A DNA stretch of 64,000 nt from Nisaea acidiphila. Lineage in GTDB: Bacteria > Pseudomonadota > Alphaproteobacteria > Thalassobaculales > Thalassobaculaceae. The first letter of the stretch is position 1; each line of letters begins with the position of its first letter. Of the stretch, positions 56,556-64,000 are shown piece after piece. The translations under genes and the position numbers were made by a program. Below the pieces are notes generated by a model that searched no databases, was not told where the DNA came from, and saw nothing but the letters and a program-made list of their open reading frames with translations. The stretch covers positions 2,328,501-2,392,500 of the forward strand of contig NZ_CP102480.1 of the NCBI RefSeq assembly GCF_024662015.1, written 5' to 3'.

Positions 56556-57172
56556 GTCCAGAAGAATTTGCCGCACGTGCAGGCGTTTCACGTGAAACGC
56601 TGGAGCGGCTGAAAATCTATGCCGGCATGGTGGAGCGCTATCAGCGCGCCATCAATCTCGTCTCCCGGAACACGCTGAAGGATATCTGGCTGCGTCATTT
56701 CCTCGATTCCGCGCAAATCTTTCCCGAGCTTCCGCCGCATCATCAAAGATTGCTCGATATCGGCAGCGGCGCGGGCTTCCCGGGACTGGTTCTGGCGATC
56801 CTCGGGGCCCGCGACGTCCATCTCTGCGAGTCCGATCAGCGCAAGGCGGTCTTCTTGCGTGAAGCGGCGCGTGCGACCGGCACGGAGATCACCGTTCACG
56901 CTAGTAGGGTAGAATCGGTCAGCCCACTAGATGTTGATATTGTTACCGCGAGGGCACTCGCGACCGTCGATGTATTACTCGACTACTCCAGGCCGCATAT
57001 GAAGGATGACGCGATTTGCCTTTTCTTGAAGGGTAGGGCGGTCGAGAAGGAATTGACTACCGCGCGAGAAAGATGGAATATGGCGGAAACCCTCACCCCG
57101 AGCTGGTCGGACCCCGAGGGATGTCTCTTGCGCTTGGAGGGCATATCTTATGTCGGAAGCCATGATGCTTAG
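56552..57172 (+). CDS. rsmG: 16S rRNA (guanine527-N7)-methyltransferase RsmG
   Basis: 206 aa from a GTG that overlaps the mnmG stop. Rossmann SAM motif [17 protein letters not shown], then [18 protein letters not shown] and VTARALA. Methylates G527 of 16S rRNA. Codons 12-16 (Val-Ser-Arg-Glu-Thr) hold a parS site. Its 3' end overlaps the parA start by 23 nt. Confidence 0.97.
   Translation: MSPEEFAARAGVSRETLERLKIYAGMVERYQRAINLVSRNTLKDIWLRHFLDSAQIFPELPPHHQRLLDIGSGAGFPGLVLAILGARDVHLCESDQRKAVFLREAARATGTEITVHASRVESVSPLDVDIVTARALATVDVLLDYSRPHMKDDAICLFLKGRAVEKELTTARERWNMAETLTPSWSDPEGCLLRLEGISYVGSHDA
56584..56599. promoter_or_regulatory. parS: parS centromere site inside rsmG
   Basis: The sequence CGTTTCACGTGAAACG keeps the complete 14-bp parS core and is a perfect 16-bp palindrome with different end bases. 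It encodes Val-Ser-Arg-Glu-Thr at residues 12-16 of RsmG, 0.55 kb before parA. Confidence 0.95.
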
Positions 57173-57977
57173 GGGTGATGCCGCCGTAGCGCCCCGGATT
57201 CTGGCCGTTGTGAACCAGAAAGGCGGGGTCGGCAAGACCACCACCACGATCAACCTCGCGACCGCGCTGGCCGCTTGCCAGAAAAAAGTGCTGGTGATCG
57301 ATCTCGATCCCCAGGGCAATGCGAGCACCGGGCTCGGCGTGCCGCGGAAGAACCGGGACGAGGATTCCTACTCGGTGCTGATCGGCGCCTCGGCAATCGC
57401 CGACGCGACGCTGGAGACCGAGGTGCCGCGTCTTTCCATCGTGCCGTCCTCGCAGGACCTTTCCGGCGCCGAGATAGAACTGGTCACCATCGAGGATCGT
57501 GAGTTCCGTCTGCGCGAGGCTCTGGTCCGACACATGGCGCCGGGCACGAACACCTATGACTATATTCTGATCGACTGCCCGCCCTCGCTTGGCCTGCTGA
57601 CGCTCAATGCGCTGGTCGCCGCTGATGCCGTGCTCGTACCGCTGCAATGCGAGTTCTACGCGCTGGAGGGTCTGAGCCAGCTGATGCGGACGGTGGAGCG
57701 GGTCCGCACGGCTTTCAATCCGGATCTCGAGATCCAGGGTGTCGTACTGACGATGTTCGACCGCCGCAACAACCTGTCGCTGGCTGTCGCCGAGGATGTC
57801 CGAGAGCATTTTGGCGACAAAGTCTATCGCACCGTGATTCCCCGCAACGTCCGGGTCTCGGAGGCGCCTTCGCACGGACTGCCGGTGATCGTCTATGATA
57901 TGCGCTGCACCGGGTCGCAGGCCTATATCCACCTGGCCAGCGAGGTCATGAAGCGCGAAAGGAGCATTGCCGCGTGA
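57150..57977 (+). CDS. parA: Chromosome partitioning ATPase ParA
   Basis: 275 aa deviant-Walker ATPase. KGGVGKTTTT (24-33) with the signature Lys, VIDLDPQGNASTGLG, and YILIDCPPSLGLLTLNAL. Dimerises on ATP, binds DNA non-specifically and moves ParB-parS complexes. ATG with GGAGGG nine nucleotides upstream; overlaps rsmG by 23 nt and parB by 4 nt. Confidence 0.98.
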   Translation: MSEAMMLRGDAAVAPRILAVVNQKGGVGKTTTTINLATALAACQKKVLVIDLDPQGNASTGLGVPRKNRDEDSYSVLIGASAIADATLETEVPRLSIVPSSQDLSGAEIELVTIEDREFRLREALVRHMAPGTNTYDYILIDCPPSLGLLTLNALVAADAVLVPLQCEFYALEGLSQLMRTVERVRTAFNPDLEIQGVVLTMFDRRNNLSLAVAEDVREHFGDKVYRTVIPRNVRVSEAPSHGLPVIVYDMRCTGSQAYIHLASEVMKRERSIAA

Positions 57978-59038
57978 GTATGGAAAACGGCAGCGCCAAA
58001 AACCGCCGTCTCGGCCGCGGGCTCGCTTCGCTACTCGGAGAGGATGCGGCCGAGGGCGGTTCCGTTGACCGGCTGCAGCAGAGCCGGGCCGTTCCGATCG
58101 AGAAAGTGCATCCGGGCCGGTTCCAGCCGCGCCGCGTCTTCGACGAGGCGGAACTCGATGCGCTTGCGGACAGCGTGCGCGAGAAGGGCGTCATTCAGCC
58201 GATCCTGCTGCGCCGCGACCCGGACCGGGAAGGCACCTTCGAGATCATCGCCGGCGAACGCCGCTGGCGGGCTGCCCAGCGGGCCCAGCTGCACGAGATC
58301 CCGGCCCATATCCGCGAGTTCGACGACCGCGAGGCGCTCGAGATCGCGATCATCGAGAACGTCCAGCGCGAGGACCTCAACCCGCTGGAAGAGGCCGAAG
58401 GCTATCACCGCCTGGTCGAGGAGCACGGGCACTCCCAGCAGGAGGTGGCAAAGGCCGTCGGCAAGAGCCGAAGCCACATCGCCAACACGATGCGGCTCCT
58501 GGCGCTACCGACGGAAGTGCGCGGTTATCTCGATGCGGGCGAGATCACGGCGGGCCACGCCCGGGCTTTGCTGACGGCGGAGAATCCCGCGGCGCTCGCG
58601 GCGGAAGTCGTGCGGCGCAAGCTGAATGTCCGCGAGACCGAGCGGCTGGTACAGAAAGAGAAGCAGCCCACGACTTCGGGCGGCTCCAGGCAGCCGCGCC
58701 GCAAGGGTTCCGTGGAGAAGGATGCGGATACCCGCGCCCTGGAGAACGATCTCTCGCAGAAGCTGGGCATGCATGTCGAGATCGCGTCCGGAATCGACGG
58801 TCAGTCCGGCGCGCTGATGATCCGCTACGAGAGCCTGGAGCAACTTGATGCTTTGCTCGCCATCATGTCCGCGCCCCGAACGGTTGCGGCCGATCTGGGG
58901 TCTTCGGCGATGACCGGTTTCCTCGCTGATGTGCCGGACTATGATCAGGAAACGGCCGACGAGATTGCTAAGGCTGACGGCAGCTCGATCGATTTCAGCG
59001 AGATTCCCGCGAGCGGCGACACCACCCAACCGGCCTGA
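57974..59038 (+). CDS. parB: Chromosome partitioning protein ParB
   Basis: 354 aa from a GTG overlapping the parA stop. N-terminal RLGRGLASLLGED binds ParA; the CTPase part has VIQPILLRR, IIAGERRWRAAQRA and ENVQREDLNPLEEAEGY; the helix-turn-helix SQQEVAKAVGKSRSHIANT binds parS; then linker and C-terminal dimer domain. Loads on the three parS sites seen in this window. Confidence 0.98.
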   Translation: MSMENGSAKNRRLGRGLASLLGEDAAEGGSVDRLQQSRAVPIEKVHPGRFQPRRVFDEAELDALADSVREKGVIQPILLRRDPDREGTFEIIAGERRWRAAQRAQLHEIPAHIREFDDREALEIAIIENVQREDLNPLEEAEGYHRLVEEHGHSQQEVAKAVGKSRSHIANTMRLLALPTEVRGYLDAGEITAGHARALLTAENPAALAAEVVRRKLNVRETERLVQKEKQPTTSGGSRQPRRKGSVEKDADTRALENDLSQKLGMHVEIASGIDGQSGALMIRYESLEQLDALLAIMSAPRTVAADLGSSAMTGFLADVPDYDQETADEIAKADGSSIDFSEIPASGDTTQPA

Positions 59039-59065
59039 ACCCGCATAATCCTCTTGAGGAACCTG

Positions 59066-60109
59066 TCAGCGGGCCGGCGCGCGTGTTCGGCCACGGGATG
59101 CGCTATAGGCAAGTCCCAGCAGCGTCTGTCCGGCAACGGATAGATCCGGAGTGCCTGTCGACTTGCATTGGGTTTCCGCTTCGGCAAGCCGGGAGAGGGC
59201 AAGTCGCAAGCGCTGGATCGGCCAGGCCCGGAGCTGGGCCATAAAGGCGGGCTTCACGGCGAAAAAAAGCGGCGGACGGAGTTTCTGAACCGCCTGATCC
59301 GCACTGTCGCCGGCCGCCATATGGGATGCCGCCTTGTGCAGGCGCTGGAAGTGGCGCAGCACCGCGCGAAGGACGGCAATGGCATTGAGCCCGTCAGCAT
59401 AGCCGCGCTGCAACAGACGGTCTGCCGCAGCGATATCCCCGTTGGCGACCGCAAGCGCGATCTGGTCGAGGGCCAGCGCACTACTGTCGCCGACAAGCTG
59501 TTGCGCGTCTTGCAGGGTGGCTTCGCCGCCAGGCCCAACATAGAGCGCGAGCTTTTCCAGTTCCGAACGGGTGATTCTCCGGTCGCCCCCCAAATGCTCG
59601 ACCATATAGGCGAGCGCATCCGGCGTAGCGCGGACTTCGAACGCGGAGAGCGTTTCGCGAATTACCGCGTCCAGTCCCGCCCCGCTGTCGAGATAGCAGG
59701 GGATCGCGGCCGCCCGGCTTTCGGATTCGAACAGCTTGCGCAGTTTGGAGCGGGCTTCCAGCGCACCGGCCTCCAGAATGACGAGACTGTCCCCGGTCTC
59801 GGCCCCAAGCGCCAGTTCCGCTGCCGGGGTGACGACGTCCGTAGCGCCCCGCAGCCGCACCAGCCGCCGCCCGCCGGTGAGCGAGATGGCCGCCGCCTCG
59901 TCGGCAATCCTGCTCGGTTCTTCCTTCAGGTTTTCCGGAGTAAGGTCGGCAACCTGAAACGGGTCCGACAGATCCTCGACGACGGTCTTCGCAATCCTGT
60001 CCGAAACCTCGCGCACCTGGCCGCCATCCGGTCCGTAGATCAGGACGGCCCGGACATGTTCGGGCGGGCGGCGGATGAAACCGGCAATCTCATTGGATTT
60101 CAGCTTCAT
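59066..60109 (-). CDS. holA: DNA polymerase III delta subunit
   Basis: 347 aa. ATG with GGAGG close upstream. N-terminal RAVLIYGPDGGQVREVSDRI is the AAA+-like P-loop region without a working Walker motif; YMVEHLGGDRRITRSELEKLALY is typical HolA. Opens the beta clamp in the clamp-loader complex. Follows lptE by 12 nt; convergent with parB. Confidence 0.95.
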   Translation of the reverse strand: MKLKSNEIAGFIRRPPEHVRAVLIYGPDGGQVREVSDRIAKTVVEDLSDPFQVADLTPENLKEEPSRIADEAAAISLTGGRRLVRLRGATDVVTPAAELALGAETGDSLVILEAGALEARSKLRKLFESESRAAAIPCYLDSGAGLDAVIRETLSAFEVRATPDALAYMVEHLGGDRRITRSELEKLALYVGPGGEATLQDAQQLVGDSSALALDQIALAVANGDIAAADRLLQRGYADGLNAIAVLRAVLRHFQRLHKAASHMAAGDSADQAVQKLRPPLFFAVKPAFMAQLRAWPIQRLRLALSRLAEAETQCKSTGTPDLSVAGQTLLGLAYSASRGRTRAPAR

Positions 60110-60121
60110 CGATCCTCCGGA

Positions 60122-60643
60122 TCAGGTGCCGCGGAGACGGTTGAAATAGAGTCCGAGCCGGAGCCGGATGTCCTCGCTGATCTCGTCGGCGGCGCGCCGG
60201 CGGGCGTCCTTCTCCGCGGCAAGGTCGGCGAAATCGGAATCCACCCGGTTGAAGGTCGTGGTTGATTCCGACTGGCCGCGCTGCACCGGTTTTCCGGTCT
60301 GCAGGTCGACCAGGGCAAAAGTGGCGACCATCCGGAGCTTGGAATAGGTCGAGGTCGCGTCTTTCAGGATGACCAGATTGGTCCGGGTCTCGTTGAGCCC
60401 GATATCCAGCCGGTAGCGCGGTTGCGACGGAACTCCGCGCGGCGTCAACTTGTCACGCAGACTGTTCCGCAACAGCTGTCCGGCGCGGTCCGGAATCGGA
60501 GAGATTTTGATCACGGCCAGATCCGACGTCACCGCACTCTGCCGCCCGTTCTCTCCGGCCCGCTTTCCGTATACCGGCTGAAAGCCGCAGGCCCCGAGAA
60601 CCAGGAGCAGCAGGAGGGCGGCGGAGGGAAGAACTCTAGGCAA
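60122..60643 (-). CDS. lptE: LPS assembly lipoprotein LptE
   Basis: 173 aa from a TTG that overlaps the leuS stop by 8 nt (TTGCCTAG). Signal ends LGAC (Cys19). CGFQPVYG after the Cys is the LptE signature, and the C-terminus [14 protein letters not shown] is conserved. Forms the plug of the LptD outer-membrane LPS translocon. Between leuS and holA as in most alphaproteobacteria. Confidence 0.93.
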   Translation of the reverse strand: MPRVLPSAALLLLLVLGACGFQPVYGKRAGENGRQSAVTSDLAVIKISPIPDRAGQLLRNSLRDKLTPRGVPSQPRYRLDIGLNETRTNLVILKDATSTYSKLRMVATFALVDLQTGKPVQRGQSESTTTFNRVDSDFADLAAEKDARRRAADEISEDIRLRLGLYFNRLRGT

Positions 60644-63197
60644 CGATATTCACAATCTTGTTCGGGACCACGATCACCCGGCGCGGCGGCTTGCCATCCA
60701 GGATCTTCTGGACATTCTCAAGGCCAAGGGCAGCCTCCTCCACACCGGACTTATCCGCATCGCGTGCAGCTTCTATGGTTCCGCGCAACTTCCCGTTGAC
60801 CTGTACGGCGATGGTAAGCGTGTCATCGCGTACCAAATCCTCGTTAAAGGCGGGCCAGGCCACGTCCGTCAGCAAGCCTTCGCCGCCGAGTTCGACCCAA
60901 AGCTCCTCAGCGATATGCGGAACCATCGGCTCGATCAGGCGAACAAGGGTCTCGTAACCGTAACGGCGGGCCCAGGCGGAACCCTCGTCATCGCCGTCGA
61001 GATCGGCGAGCGTGTTGCTGAGCTCGCGGACCTGGGCGACGGCGGTGTTGAAGCGGAACCGTTCGACCGCCTCGCCGATGCCCTTGATTGCCTTGTGCAC
61101 GGCCTTTTCGGCGGATTCCGCCTTGCCGGACAGCTCGGCCGGTCGAGCTGTCCCATGTGGTGCGAAGGGTTTCGCCGGTTCGGTGATCAGGCGCCAGAGA
61201 CGGCTGAGATACCGCCACGCGCCCTCAACCCCGGCTTCCGTCCATTCCAGATCCCGCTCGGGCGGGGAGTCGGACAGCATGAAGAGGCGTGCAGTATCGG
61301 CACCGTAGGCGCCGATGATATTTTCCGGGTCGACCACGTTGCGCTTCGACTTGCTCATCTTCTCGATGCGGCCGGTCTTGACCGGAGCGCCGTCGGCGAC
61401 GGTCACATACCCGGAACCTTCCTTGCGCACCTCGGTCGGGAACAGCCAAGCGCCGTTCTGGTCCTTGTAGGTCTCGTGGCAGACCATGCCCTGGGTCATC
61501 AGACCCGCGAACGGTTCGTCGAGTTCGAGATATCCGCACTTTCTCAGTGCGCGTGTGAAGAAGCGCGAATAAAGCAGGTGCAGGACCGCATGCTCGATGC
61601 CGCCGATATACTGATCGACCGGGAGCCAGTATTCCGCCGCTTCCTTGGAGAAAGCATTCTCCGCCTTGGCATCTGCGAAGCGCGCGAAATACCAGGAGGA
61701 TTCGAAGAACGTGTCGAAGGTATCGGTCTCGCGCTCGGCCTTGCCGCCGCATTTCGGACAGGAGACATGCTTCCAGGTCGGATGTCTGTCGAGAGGATTG
61801 CCGGCTCCCTCGAAATCGACGTCTTCCGGCAGCTCGACCGGCAGGTCGGCTTCCGGAACCGGAACTTCTCCGCAATCCGGGCAATGGATGAACGGTACCG
61901 GGCAGCCCCAGTACCGCTGGCGCGAGACGCCCCAGTCGCGCAGCCGGTAGGTCGTGGTCTTCTCGCCCTGACCGTTCTTCTGCAGGCGCTCGGCGACCGC
62001 ACTTTTCGCCTCGTCGACAGCAAGCCCGTCCAGAAAGTTCGAATTGTAGATTTTGCCAGGCCCCACATAGGCCTCCGTCCCGACCTCGAAGCTCTCCGGA
62101 TCGGCATCCGGCGGCAGAACCACCGGGGTGACCGTGAGATCGTATTTGCGGGCGAAATCGAGATCGCGCTGATCGTGCGCCGGGCAGCCGAAGATGGCGC
62201 CGGTGCCGTAATCCATCAGCACGAAATTCGCCACATAGACCGGCAGCTCCCAGGTGTCGTCGAACGGGTGCACGGCTTTCAATCCGGTATCGAAACCCTT
62301 CTTCTCGGCCGTCTCGATCTCGGTCTCACTGGTTCCCATCCGGTTGCACTCGGCGATGAACTCGGCCAGTGCCGGATTGTTCTCGGCAACCTTGGCGGCC
62401 AGTGGATGGTTCGCGGCGATGGCGCAGAACGAGGCGCCGAAGAGCGTGTCCGGACGGGTGGTGAAGACCTCGAGCTTCTCGCTGTCATCTTTGATGTCGA
62501 AGAAAACGCGCGCGCCGTCCGATTTGCCGATCCAGTTGTGCTGCATCAGCGTGACCCGGTCAGGCCAGCGATCGAGCCCTTCGAGCGCATTCAGAAGATC
62601 GTCGGCATATTCGGTGATCTTCAGGAACCATTGCGACAACAGCCGCTTTTCGACCGGCGCGCCGGAGCGCCAGCCCATGCCGTCGATCACCTGCTCGTTG
62701 GCGAGCACCGTGTTCTCGACGGGATCCCAGTTGACCCAGCTCTCCTTCTTGTAGGCGAGGCCCGCCTTGTAGAAGTCGAGGAACATCTTCTGCTCGTGCT
62801 TATAATAAGAAGGATCGCAAGTCGCGACCTCACGCCGCCAGTCATAGGACAGCCCCATGCTCTTGAGCTGGTCGCGCATGGAGGCGATGTTCTCATGCGT
62901 CCATTTGGCCGGATGCACGCCGCGTTCGAACGCGGCATTCTCCGCCGGCAGTCCGAATGCGTCCCAGCCCATCGGATGCAGAACGTTGAAGCCTTTCGCT
63001 TTCTTGTAGCGCGCCACGAGGTCGCCGAGGGTGTAGTTGCGCACGTGACCCATATGGATGCGCCCCGACGGATAGGGGAACATCTCAAGCACGTAATATT
63101 TCGGCTTGTCCGGGTCTTCGCTTACTTCGAAGCAGTGCTCTTCATCCCAGATGCGCTGCCACTTCGCCTCGGTTTCGCGGAAATTGTAACGGGACAT
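60636..63197 (-). CDS. leuS: Leucyl-tRNA synthetase
   Basis: 853 aa class I synthetase. HIGH-type motif HMGH in [16 protein letters not shown], the editing domain (about 225-415) with [14 protein letters not shown], zinc-type Cys pairs in [11 protein letters not shown] and [12 protein letters not shown], and KMSKS in [15 protein letters not shown]. Charges tRNA-Leu. First gene of the leuS-lptE-holA run. A long frame on the opposite strand is a shadow of it. Confidence 0.99.
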   Translation of the reverse strand: MSRYNFRETEAKWQRIWDEEHCFEVSEDPDKPKYYVLEMFPYPSGRIHMGHVRNYTLGDLVARYKKAKGFNVLHPMGWDAFGLPAENAAFERGVHPAKWTHENIASMRDQLKSMGLSYDWRREVATCDPSYYKHEQKMFLDFYKAGLAYKKESWVNWDPVENTVLANEQVIDGMGWRSGAPVEKRLLSQWFLKITEYADDLLNALEGLDRWPDRVTLMQHNWIGKSDGARVFFDIKDDSEKLEVFTTRPDTLFGASFCAIAANHPLAAKVAENNPALAEFIAECNRMGTSETEIETAEKKGFDTGLKAVHPFDDTWELPVYVANFVLMDYGTGAIFGCPAHDQRDLDFARKYDLTVTPVVLPPDADPESFEVGTEAYVGPGKIYNSNFLDGLAVDEAKSAVAERLQKNGQGEKTTTYRLRDWGVSRQRYWGCPVPFIHCPDCGEVPVPEADLPVELPEDVDFEGAGNPLDRHPTWKHVSCPKCGGKAERETDTFDTFFESSWYFARFADAKAENAFSKEAAEYWLPVDQYIGGIEHAVLHLLYSRFFTRALRKCGYLELDEPFAGLMTQGMVCHETYKDQNGAWLFPTEVRKEGSGYVTVADGAPVKTGRIEKMSKSKRNVVDPENIIGAYGADTARLFMLSDSPPERDLEWTEAGVEGAWRYLSRLWRLITEPAKPFAPHGTARPAELSGKAESAEKAVHKAIKGIGEAVERFRFNTAVAQVRELSNTLADLDGDDEGSAWARRYGYETLVRLIEPMVPHIAEELWVELGGEGLLTDVAWPAFNEDLVRDDTLTIAVQVNGKLRGTIEAARDADKSGVEEAALGLENVQKILDGKPPRRVIVVPNKIVNIVA

Positions 63198-63243
63198 CTC
63201 TCGGCCTTGATCATTGGCGCCGGTGCGCCTGCTCGTTCTTGTA

Positions 63244-63268
63244 GCCCGGTTCCCCGCCGGAACCGGGC
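63244..63268. repeat. 10-bp inverted repeat between the DUF3576 gene and leuS
   Basis: GCCCGGTTCC and its complement GGAACCGGGC are separated by 5 nt. It lies 25 nt past the DUF3576 stop and 46 nt before the leuS ATG. It could end the upstream transcript or act as a leader hairpin for leuS, but it has no T-run. Confidence 0.55.
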
Positions 63269-63293
63269 AATCTCAGTTGTCACACGGCGGCAC

Positions 63294-63824
63294 TCAGTTT
63301 CCGGTGCTGCCGATCCGGAGCTGGCGTGCGCGTGTAAGAATAGCGTCTTCGAGGTCCCGGTGGAGCTTCTCCTGCGTTCCCATATCCTGCCATTGCCCCT
63401 CGGCGCCAAGACGCTGCTTGAACACCTTTGCGCGCACACCGTCGGACCGGAGTGCGCGATCGAGAATGAAGATGTTGATCTTGAAGCGCTCGCTCGGGGT
63501 ATCCGGCGGGGAGTACCAGTCTGTGATGATTACCCCGCCGAACGGGTCCGCGGAGGCAAGCGGCATAAAGGAGATCGTGTCGAGCGAGGCGCGCCAGAGA
63601 AAGCTGTTGACCGCGATACCCGAGCCGAGCGCGGCCTGCTGCTGATCGTCATTGTCCTCGCCGAACAGGACGAACCCGTCATCGCCGAAGATCTTCTCGT
63701 CTTTCTCGTAAGTCGGTCTGCCGCCCGGACCGGACTGCGGATACTCATATTCGATATCCGCGCCCTCGCAAGCGGCGAGCGCAAACACACCGAGCAGAGC
63801 TACGAGCCGTAGCCGTCTGCCCAT
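63294..63824 (-). CDS. DUF3576 family lipoprotein
   Basis: 176 aa from the ATG at 63824; a TTG at 63857 is in frame. The leader ends ALAAC (Cys19). The core FGGVIITDWYSPPDTPSERF and ALRSDGVRAKVFKQ identifies DUF3576, found in alphaproteobacteria directly upstream of leuS and lptE. Likely an envelope protein; function unknown. Confidence 0.88.
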   Translation of the reverse strand: MGRRLRLVALLGVFALAACEGADIEYEYPQSGPGGRPTYEKDEKIFGDDGFVLFGEDNDDQQQAALGSGIAVNSFLWRASLDTISFMPLASADPFGGVIITDWYSPPDTPSERFKINIFILDRALRSDGVRAKVFKQRLGAEGQWQDMGTQEKLHRDLEDAILTRARQLRIGSTGN

Positions 63825-64000
63825 CACGGAAAATGCCGGAACCCTCAAATCAGCCAAGATTTGTACTCGCCTTTATCATACGGTCGAGACGCCTTTTACC
63901 GTTTCTGCTGCCTGTGAACAACTTGCCATATGGTGCATCCGCCCCTGACCGCAAGAAACCGGATAAATCCGTTGTCTGGCACGGGTTTGTGGCATTTTCG

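Noticed and set aside
60915-63812. Long plus-strand open frame (965 codons) opposite leuS and the DUF3576 gene
   Set aside because: Antisense shadow of leuS; composition is Arg/Gly/Asp/Val-rich without recognisable domains.
1-64000. tRNA, rRNA, CRISPR arrays, insertion sequences, phage genes and defence systems
   Set aside because: I saw no tRNA-like cloverleaf ends, no regularly spaced repeats, no transposase or integrase motifs and no recognised defence genes; this is a core-genome region.

Overview
The window is GC-rich, densely packed chromosomal DNA from an alphaproteobacterium, most likely Rhodospirillales-like; family and genus cannot be fixed from sequence alone. The evidence is gene order and protein type: pst-phoU-phoB; hrcA-grpE beside rph; dnaK-dnaJ; the hisBHAFE run beside hslVU; XRE-smr-mltA-tim44-fxsA-secB-dnaQ-coaE-maf-ppsR; hemE-hemJ-rho; and mnmE-mnmG-rsmG-parA-parB-holA-lptE-leuS. 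This last set is the gene neighbourhood that surrounds alphaproteobacterial chromosome origins. I see no phage, transposon, CRISPR array, rRNA or tRNA.

Layout. 0-3.8 kb: end of the phosphate uptake and regulation operon (pstC'-pstA-pstB-phoU-phoB). 3.8-11 kb: an AmpG-like permease coupled to a PfkB adenosine kinase, an EI24 membrane protein, a bactofilin with a small lipoprotein, nth, a DUF2244 protein, dapB and a PadR-type regulator. 11-17.2 kb: chaperones dnaJ, dnaK, grpE and the repressor hrcA, interrupted by a divergent DUF1848 protein. 17.3-25.2 kb: rph-rdgB-hemW, a penicillin-binding-protein activator lipoprotein, rsmI-yraN, a BON lipoprotein, a SirB1-like protein and gshB. 25.2-29.7 kb: a secreted non-specific nuclease, comM, a pentapeptide-repeat protein and a DUF427 protein. 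29.7-36 kb: hinT and the histidine operon hisB-hisH-GNAT-hisA-hisF-hisE (leftward), then hslV-hslU. 36-43.6 kb: cell-envelope and secretion genes, then the leftward ppsR-maf-coaE-dnaQ operon. 43.6-44.0 kb: a 406-bp intergenic segment that is the best candidate for oriC. 44-47 kb: hemE-hemJ-rho with a clear terminator. 47-53 kb: a redox and repair group (SDR/LysR pair, quinone oxidoreductase, dienelactone hydrolase, ogt, thioredoxin-domain DUF255 protein). 53-64 kb: mnmE-mnmG-rsmG-parA-parB, then the convergent leuS-lptE-holA operon and a DUF3576 lipoprotein.

How it fits together. The right third carries the replication and segregation machinery: a probable oriC between ppsR and hemE, ParA/ParB, and three parS palindromes (51010, 54585, 56584), two of them inside coding sequence where they encode Val-Ser-Arg-Glu-Thr. 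Proteostasis genes (dnaKJ, grpE, hrcA, hslVU, secB) and envelope genes (ampG-like, bactofilin, PBP activator, mltA, lptE) make up much of the rest. Many neighbours overlap by 4 or 8 nt at start/stop codons, which suggests translational coupling. I find no clearly new multi-gene system. The most useful leads are the oriC/parS layout, the DUF1848 protein divergent from dnaK, the bactofilin-lipoprotein pair, the comM-nuclease pair with its palindrome, and the foreign-looking insert between rho and mnmE.
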